This document shows positions 57,726-64,000 of a stretch of DNA of 64,000 bases, in pieces. Source of the stretch: Clarkia xantiana subsp. parviflora. Its lineage: Eukaryota; Streptophyta; Magnoliopsida; Myrtales; Onagraceae. The notes under the pieces were generated by a model that did no database searches, was not told the origin of the DNA, and saw only the letters and a list, made by a program, of their open reading frames with translations. Both the position numbers and the translations under genes were made by a program. Location: assembly GCA_036873135.1 (NCBI GenBank), contig JAPTYO010000002.1, forward strand, positions 22,098,452 to 22,162,451, in the 5' to 3' direction. Position 1 is the stretch's first letter, and each line of letters starts with the position of its first letter.

Positions 57726-58483
57726 TGTTGCGTCCTGGATGAACTAGGTCGTGCGGACATGTCTGTTCGTATGGTTGTGCGGGTTTTCGGGCTGTAACCC
57801 TTCGTCTGGAAGAGGTTTGGGCCACTAACGAGTGTTCGGTTGATTCCCGTAAAGGTCTGTGTCTCAAAGCGTGGTTGTGTCTCAGGGGGGCGTCTGAGTC
57901 TCAGAAGGCGGTGGTCTGTGCACAAATCCGGATGTCTGGGCGACGATTCCTGCACAAGGGACCAATGCTAGCACGGAGAGGGGGGGTGGTGCTAGCGGAG
58001 CCCTCTCCGAAGCTTAAGTCACTATAGGGCTAAAAGAGTAATTTCTAGAGAGAGAATATTTCTAGAGAGAAGTCAGAGCTCAAAATACCAAAGTTGGGCA
58101 AATGAGAGGATCTGTGAAAATGGGTGGCCAAGGCCTCTTATTTATAGGCTTCCTTGGGACCGGACCCGGTTTTAAAGCGGTTTGATGACGGTTCAAAAGC
58201 AAGCGGTAACCGTCATCCATATTGGTAATGCGTGAACTTGACTTCTCTACACGTAACGGTAATTGCGGAAACGATAATCGCATGATACCCGCAATGCAAT
58301 CCGGACCTCGTCGAATTTGGGCAATTCGGCGAGGTCCGGATTGCAAGCAACCCGGACGCGCGTAAATGCGTTTCCGGACCGTTTTGACCCTTTGGGAGAC
58401 GTTTTTCAAACCGAGATGTAATTTTGACGTGTTTACGAGGCCCGAAATATAAATACGAACCCGAATTGGACATTTATCCATCA
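57726..58483 (-). repeat. Gypsy-2 5' LTR (right copy)
   Basis: 758 bases; the PBS lies just left of it (about 57707-57724). Confidence 0.92.
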
Positions 58484-60240
58484 CAATGTACTTCTTATTC
58501 CCATAGCTTTCATATCAAGACGAGCTTTAATGTTGTCGTTGCTTTTCTTGTCAATGCCTAACAAAGTTCCAATCAAATTGTCACATACATTTTTCTCAAT
58601 GTGCATAACATCCAAATTATGAAGTAGTAATAATTTCTTCCAATAAGACAATGAAAGAAAATACTTTTCTTTTTCCAATTTCCAGTAGGAGAGTCGACGC
58701 CTATCTTTCTCGGTGGTTGGGTCTTCCCAAATCGGATCTCTTCAAGGTTCTCCAACTGTTGTAAAATTTCTTCCCCTGATAACCTCTTGGGACGAGGCCT
58801 GGACTCTTATTTTCCATCAAATGAGCTCTTATTTCTCCTCCAACCATGTTCATCCGATAGATATCGCCGGCTCCCCGTGTAAGAACATTTCTTACCATTT
58901 TTCAATCTGCAATAATGTGTGTCCATTTTACAAACGGGGCAAGCCAAGTTTCCATAAGTAGACCAACCAGACAAGTTAGCATAAGCTGGAAGATCATTTA
59001 TTGTCCAGAGAACTGTTGCATGCATTTGAAAATTTTGCTTCCTTGAAGCATCATATGTCAAAGCAGCATTCTCCCACAACTCGTTGAGCTCATCAATTAG
59101 CGGTTGCAAGTACACATCAATATCATTTGTTGGAGCCTTTGGTCCAGGTATCAACATGGAGAGCAAATAGTTAGTATCTTTCATGCACATTTCAGGAGAC
59201 ACATTGTAGGGAATAAGAACAACTGGCCACACACTGTAAGGTTTGCTTTTATCACTGAAAGGGTCAAATCCATCTGTCGCTAAACCAAGTCTCACATTAT
59301 GGGGTTCTGCTCCAAAAGAAGGACGTATATCATCAAGTGCTTTCCACGCAGCAGTATCAGCAGGATGCCTCAATACCCCATCTTTTACCCGACCCTCATC
59401 ATGTCACCTCATACTCGATGCAGTCTTAGTTGACATGAATATTCTTTGTAGCCTTGGAGTTACTGGAAAGTAACGCATAACTTTTGCAGGGACCTTCTTT
59501 CTTCTCCTTTTGGGTTCATTGGACATACTATTCCCTTCAATATATGGTTTAGGTGAAATCCATCTTGACTCGCCACAAACTGGACATGAATCAATATGAC
59601 TATATTCTTTTCTAAATAGAATACAGTCATTGATACACGCATGTATTTTCTCATAATGTAAACCCAAGTCAGAAATGAATTTCTTTGCTTCATAATACCT
59701 CTTAGGGACTGTATTATCTGCAGGAAGTAGCTTATGCATCATCTGAAGCAACTCATTAATAAACTTGTTTGACACCTTATGAATAGATTTTAGGTGCAGC
59801 AATTCTACAATAAATGACATCTTGGTATATCTCGTACATCCTGGATATAAGCTTTGCTCGCAATCTGCTAACAATCTATAAAACTTTTTTGCACCAATAT
59901 TAGGCTCTTCCTCGTTATCATCCCAACCTCCAACACCAAGCCCATCGTAAACCATATTTGGCATATCTTCATTACTAGTAATATTTGCTGCACTTGGCAT
60001 CAAAACTTCATATTCCTCACCGTGGTCAACCCATCTAGTATATGTAGGCATCATTCTGTGACGCTCCAAGTGAAGTTTGACATCATCTCGTTCAAATAAT
60101 CGACTTCTATTGCATTTTACACAAGGACAGTAAATTTTACCATCCCAAGATGAATGGGTAAAAACAAAATCAAGAAATTGCTTTACATCGTTCCTATACT
60201 CTTCACTTTTCCGGTGTGCATTCATCCAACTCTTATCCAT
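58484..60240 (-). pseudogene. CACTA (En/Spm) TNP2-type transposase, interrupted
   Basis: DDE transposase that would cut and paste a CACTA element. Start MDKSWMNAHRKSEEYRNDV at 60240 opens the Transpos_assoc amino domain with its zinc-finger-like CPCVKCNR; then YTKMSFIVELLHLKSIHKVS and CPVCGESRW; then TNP2 (Transposase_21) with DGFDPFSDKSKPYSVWPVVL and LACPVCKMDTHYC. A TGA at 59404-59406 replaces what is normally Trp in MRW; another stop follows SSFDGK at 58807; a frameshift near 58680 precedes LLHNLDVMHIEKNVCDNLIG. The right part ends at the Gypsy-2 target site and resumes at 47991. Non-functional. Confidence 0.88.
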
Positions 60241-61261
60241 TTGTTATATCTGTTATTAAAAAATTAAATTAGTCATTCAAATACATATCCTAAACACTTT
60301 TTATATAAGCAAGAATAAAATTTCATCCAATGTACTGTTATTGGTGTCTTGCAGTAGTCCAAGAAGAAACCCGAGCGATTTTGAAACCTCATACATACTA
60401 AATGCATCATGTAGAGCCAATTAGCAAGAAAATATTTGTTAACTACGTTGAAGATACTCCATAAATGGTTTAGGGTTTAGGGTCTATCTTGAAAACTATA
60501 TAACCATCTAAGAAATTTCAACAGTTTAATTACTATGGATCTTGAAATACATATTAATCCAACATAGCTATGTCATGAATGAATTTCAAAACTAATTGCA
60601 GGAAAATAAAAACACACACCTCTGAATTGGACTTGACTTGATTCAGGCTGATTTTGTGCTTGAGTTGTTATTGATGATTAAACAAGCATAACTCCTCCTA
60701 ATCCGTTTATCTTGAAAGAAATTAAGAAGGCAGCAAGAAGACATGGAAGGGGCTCTTTGAAATTGTGTTGCAAAGTGGAAGAAAATCTTTTTTCGTTCTG
60801 AAACAGTGAATACTCGTCGTTCTTCACGGCGGCTGTTTAATACGTCAATTTTTTTTTTCACAGAAGGCTTTTAGCAGCGACACATTTAGCGGCGGCTATA
60901 TGTCGATGCTAAATCAATATTTCAGCGTCAACTATTGGGTCGCTACTAAAGGTTGCTTTTACTGGCGACGAAAAAGCCGCTATTGAGAAGAAATCTAGCG
61001 ACGACTGAAAGTCGTTGCTGAAACCCACTTTTAGTGTCAAAAGTTGATTCGTTACTGAAAAGTAGATTTAGTGGCGCAAACAGATGCCGCCACTAATAGA
61101 TGTCGCTGCAAAAAGTTTCTATATGCAGCGGTGTTTCTAGTCGTTGCAAAAAGCTGGAATTTCCAGTAAGTAATTAAAGCCGCTACAAAAACTTTTATTT
61201 AGCGTCATGTAATAGCTGCGGAAATTTTTGTTTGCTGCTGTTGACCTGTTTTCTTGAAGTG
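60241..61261 (-). mobile_element. CACTA right end and subterminal repeats
   Basis: 5' side of the transposase gene. From about 60870 to 61250 the sequence is dense in short GCGGC/GCGAC/TAGC words in both orientations, as in CACTA subterminal regions. The terminus on the minus strand is CACTTCAAGAAAACAG ending at 61261, a variant of CACTACAAGAAAA. The other terminus was not found, so the element is truncated on its left. Confidence 0.7.
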
Positions 61262-61524
61262 TTTAAAAAAAAAACATATTCTGTGTTAGTCATAAAATAA
61301 TATTTAATATAATGTAATAATATTTAATTAACATATAGCTAATAACCAAATATATGGTCAAAGTAAATTTTAAGCTAAATAAGTTACCAAACACATATTT
61401 AGGAAAAAAAACACTTTTTAAGACAAGTTTAGAATGTTACTCTACCAAACATTGATTGTATTATCTTAATCCTCTGCCAAACTCACCCTAAATGATAACA
61501 TTAATTTATATAATTAACTTACCA
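61262..61524. other. AT-rich spacer beyond the CACTA
   Basis: No gene. Contains accaaacacatatttagg and tgccaaactcacccta, possibly the right end of the MITE whose left end is at 46671. Confidence 0.3.
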
Positions 61525-61872
61525 CGATTTGGCTGAAGCAAGGAGCTTTGGTCCAACGGAACAGAGAGCTCGATCGGTCGGAGGGGATAGCTCGATCGGT
61601 CGGTAGGGAGAGGTGGACGACAGAGACGAAAGGAGATGAAAGTGAGGGAATTGGGAAAAATCACTAAACTACCCACATTTTAGAACTCAAACACAAAAAC
61701 AAGGGAAAACGAGTTCCCGGAACCATAATCACTACTAGCGCTTCTCCGAAATGCGCCAGAAACATGGCACATCTGCCAAATGCGCCAAATTTAATACATG
61801 GCGCATTTCCCAGATGCGCCACAATTAATTAGCATTAATTACCCGTTTTTCAAATTAATTCACTAAAATACT

Positions 61873-61944
61873 GCTACAAACTAGAATCGAACCCAAGACA
61901 CCTAAGTGATTAGACATGAATACTAACCACTACACTACAATGTC
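61873..61944 (-). pseudogene. tRNA-Asp-like module, left arm outer
   Basis: 72 bases resembling plant tRNA-Asp: GTAGTGTAGTGGTTAGTATTC corresponds to the tRNA 5' half with A box, and TGGGTTCGATTC to the B box and T arm. The anticodon region reads CTAATCAC where tRNA-Asp has CTGTCAC, and the acceptor stem no longer pairs well. Not expected to be a working tRNA. Confidence 0.6.
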
Positions 61945-62000
61945 TTTTGTTGAAAACTTATTAAACTTTTTATATTTATTGTTAGTTTAACGACCAAAAT

Positions 62001-62070
62001 ATCGTCACTGAGAATTTAACATTAGTCACCCGCATGATAGGCAAAAATTCTTACCACTACACTACAATGA
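62001..62070 (-). pseudogene. tRNA-Asp-like module, left arm inner
   Basis: Contains GTAGTGGTAAGAATTTTTGC, CCTATCATGCGGGTGAC and ATTCTCAGTGACG, aligned with the tRNA-Asp D arm, anticodon arm (ATC for GTC) and 3' half. The B box is decayed (TGTTAAATTC). Confidence 0.6.
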
Positions 62071-62568
62071 ATTTTGTTGATAATTAATTAAACTTTTCAT
62101 ATTTATTTGTCTATGTAATTTTATTTATTTTTTTGTGTTAATACATTGTTTAGTTACCTACGTTTGCACCATGTGACCGAATGATTACTTTTTTGAAGTG
62201 ATTAATGGTTACATACATTTCAGAATATGACAGAATCGTTTAAACTTATTTTATTTAATAATTTATATTTAATCAAATGTGATTGAATTTTAGTTAAATA
62301 ACGATTTTAGTAAAATTCAACCCCTACCTATGTTTAGTTATTTTGTAAAATTCAATCACATTTGATTAAATATAAATTATTAAATAAAATAAGTTTGAAC
62401 GATTCTCTCATATTCTGAAATGTATGTAACCATTAATCACTTCAAAAAATTAATCATTCGGTCACATGGTGCAAACGTAGGTAACTAAACAATGTATTAT
62501 CACAAAACAATAAATAAAACTACATATAGACAAATAAATATACTAATTTTAATTAATTATCAACAAAA

Positions 62569-62640
62569 GTCATTGTAGTGTGTAGTGGTAAGAATTTTTG
62601 CCTATCATGCGGGTGACTAGTGTTAAATTCTCAGTGACGA
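62569..62640 (+). pseudogene. tRNA-Asp-like module, right arm inner
   Basis: Mirror copy of the module at 62001-62070, with a 2-base TG duplication in gtagtgtgtagtgg. Confidence 0.6.
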
Positions 62641-62693
62641 TATTTTGGTCGTTAAAACAATAAATATAAAAAGTTTAATAAGTTTTCAACAAA

Positions 62694-62764
62694 AACATTG
62701 TAGTGTAGTGGTTAGTATTCATGTCTATCACCTAGGTTACCTGGGTTCGATTCTAGTTTGTAGC
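62694..62764 (+). pseudogene. tRNA-Asp-like module, right arm outer
   Basis: Mirror copy of 61873-61944. Keeps the B box GGGTTCGATTC and reads TCTATCACC at the anticodon region (ATC for GTC). Confidence 0.6.
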
Positions 62765-63229
62765 ACTATTTTAGTGAATTAATTTGAAAAATGGGTAATT
62801 AATGCTAATTAATTGTGGCGCATTTGGGAAATGCGCCACGCCATGTATTAAATGTGGCGCATTTGGCAGATGTGCCATATTTCTGGCGCATTTCGGAGAT
62901 GCGCTAGTGGTGATTATGGTTCCGGGAACTCGTTTTCCCTTGTTTTTGTGTTTGAGTTCTAAAATGTGGGTAGTTTAGTGATTTTTCCAGGGAATTGTGG
63001 GTAGGAGATTGCGGCTGCGGTAACTGGTAAGAGAGGTATTGATCTTAGGGTTTGATGGAGATGTCGAGGTGGGCTTGGGCCGAGATATATTATTTTCTAG
63101 TTGAACAAAGTGGAATTTAGTATGGAGTTGGACTACATACATTCTTCCCTCCGTATGCCAACTGGAAAGAGTTGTTGTTTGTTCATTAACTATATATTTT
63201 GGATTTAAATTTTGTTCAAATTTTAACAT

Positions 63230-63755
63230 TGAAAAATATCCATAATTATAATTTTATTTGTTATGATCTGATTCGGTGCAAACCTATTAAATTTAAGAGT
63301 ATTATTTGTTCAATTTACAATCTCCTACTTTTTAATCTTTTGAATAACTTATTATTGTACTATGATTTTTTTTGGTAAAACGGAGCAACTTGTATTAATA
63401 CTGAGAAATACAAACAGAGTACAGTTGAAACATACCAACAAGAAACACACACAAACACAAACTAGAAACCTAAGGAAGGGAAAAAGAAGGAGAATACCAA
63501 CTGCCAAACAAAATTGATCTTTTACTAAGATCATGAGCTGGCTTCGTCATTGATCTTCCAACTTTACAAACATACATGGAGCTAAAAAAACTAAGCAAGG
63601 AAGTGATATCTGAGATGACCCCAAAGAGGATAGTTGGTGAAGAACTGGGGTAAGAGATGGCCTCCGTAGGAGGACACATATTTCATGCTTGAAACGGAGA
63701 GCCAATAAAATTCTTATTCGACAAGCTAAGCTTTCAGACAAAAGGGGGTCAGTAC
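63230..63755 (-). mobile_element. LINE-like 3' fragment
   Basis: From about 63700 down to 63367 the minus strand ends ATTAATACAAGTTGC, then TCCGTTTTACC and a short A run, a pattern common at the 3' ends of plant LINEs. Broken reading frames upstream (63741-63470) have no firmly recognised domain. The 5' end and target duplication were not found. 63230-63365 is AT-rich spacer. Confidence 0.4.
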
Positions 63756-64000
63756 TGTTGGATTACAGGGTTAAATACTACAGAAACAAAACCCTAGATA
63801 CGTGCATGGTAACTAATACGCAGCAGAATATAGTGCACATACTTACAATGTTTCATGTAGTCCCAAGATCACCGATGGGAGTTCTCGATCCGTCAGACGG
63901 TTCTCGTAGAGGTTCTGGTTAAGGAAGCCCTACGCGGATTATGTTTCACAACAAAATCTCTGTCGATTCTTCAGCGGGATGAATCACCAAGTAAATTTAT
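63756..64000. repeat. Start of another copia LTR (cut by window edge)
   Basis: Begins TGTTGGATTACAGGG and contains taNtacgcagcagaa...agtgcacata, matching in order the start of the copia LTR at 37845 (TGTTGGATTACGGGG, ctacgcagcggaattagtac, acacata). It later shares gtcgattcttca. Related family but clearly diverged; the rest lies outside the window. Confidence 0.7.

Larger units (their letters stand above)
47992..58483 (-). mobile_element. Gypsy-2: Tat-lineage LTR element lacking gag
   Basis: 10,492 bases. LTRs 47992-48763 and 57726-58483 start TGTTGCGTCC and end TTTATCCATCA; the exact 5-bp duplication caatg flanks them (47987-47991, 58484-58488). PBS TGGCGCCGTCTACGTG lies one base inside the right (5') LTR. 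The bases next to the left LTR (cttgcccccgagt) are the same as in Gypsy-1. Contents on the minus strand: protease, RT, two RNase H domains, integrase. There is no gag between the PBS and protease. On the plus strand is a broken antisense gene and a 66-bp tandem array. It is inserted in a CACTA transposase. Confidence 0.93.
61654..62988. mobile_element. Near-palindromic MULE with tRNA-like modules
   Basis: 1335 bases in two inverted arms of about 640 each around a spacer near 62295-62336. Ends ggaaaaatcactaaactacc and the inverse; exact 9-bp duplication agggaattg (61645-61653, 62989-62997). Each arm holds, from outside in, a set of TGGCGCATTT/AAATGCGCCA small palindromes (61755-61825 and 62815-62910), then two tRNA-Asp-like modules, then AT-rich sequence. 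No transposase. Confidence 0.88.
61525..63110 (-). pseudogene. Probable host-gene promoter and first exon, split by a MULE
   Basis: On the minus strand, from about 63090: two site II motifs (GGCCCAAGCCCA) and a telo-box (AAACCCTAA) within 40 bases, a pairing typical of promoters of ribosomal-protein and other housekeeping genes. Then a CT/Ser/Pro-coding-rich stretch runs to a strong donor, ATCGTG followed by GTAAGTTAAT, at 61530. Leaving out the MULE (61654-62988 plus one target copy), the frame has no stop across the exon, though this could also be a 5' leader. No ATG close to the expected start and no later exon was found, so the gene is broken or continues outside. Confidence 0.4.

Noticed and set aside
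57677..57955. Extension of the pol ORF into the 5' LTR
   Set aside because: The frame is open by chance through the PBS and LTR; the start at 57676 is used.
61873..62764. Calling the tRNA-like modules functional tRNA genes
   Set aside because: Acceptor stems and anticodon arms are decayed and all copies sit in transposon arms.
1..64000. CRISPR arrays, rRNA genes, bacterial operons or organelle DNA
   Set aside because: No spaced identical repeats, rRNA or prokaryotic gene layout; spliced plant genes and nuclear transposons throughout.

Overview
The window is nuclear DNA of a flowering plant, most likely a eudicot. The evidence is spliced genes with GT-AG introns of plant families (short-chain dehydrogenases and a pollen-type two-LIM protein), AT-rich intergenic DNA, and plant-specific transposon lineages (Tat-type Ty3/gypsy, Ty1/copia, CACTA, MULE, hAT, Helitron). 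The species cannot be named from the sequence alone.

Layout. 1-12,000: three paralogous carbonyl-reductase-type SDR genes (A partial and B on the minus strand, C on the plus strand) with the same five-exon structure. Between B and C lies a nest of hAT and MULE elements, then three MITE copies. Gene C carries a MULE in intron 3. 12,353-13,235: a minus-strand gene for a 202-residue PLIM2-like actin-binding LIM protein with a hairpin in its 5' leader. 13,500-37,844: AT-rich DNA with two probable Helitrons, the first split by a very young 10.6 kb Tat-type element (Gypsy-1). It also holds a retroposed fragment, a MULE and a promoter-like segment. 37,845-46,201: a decayed copia element with two LTRs. 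46,202-61,261: Helitron ends and a CACTA transposase split by a 10.5 kb Tat-type element (Gypsy-2). 61,262-64,000: what looks like a host-gene first exon, broken by a 1.3 kb near-palindromic MULE carrying four tRNA-Asp-like modules. It is followed by a LINE-like tail and the start of another copia LTR.

How it works together. Only the SDR and LIM genes look like working host genes. The rest is a layered record of insertions, most fixed by exact target-site duplications read here: aaaac for Gypsy-1, caatg for Gypsy-2, atgta for copia, 9-bp duplications for the MULEs, 8 bp for the hAT, and 10-15 bp for tiny LINE-type insertions.

The most unusual system is the pair of Tat-type elements. Both carry a multi-exon gene antisense to gag/pol, ending tail-to-tail with it across a tandem-repeat array. 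The two are defective in opposite ways: Gypsy-1 keeps gag and protease (fused to a second gag-like half) but no reverse transcriptase or integrase. Gypsy-2 keeps protease, RT, two RNase H domains and integrase but no gag.
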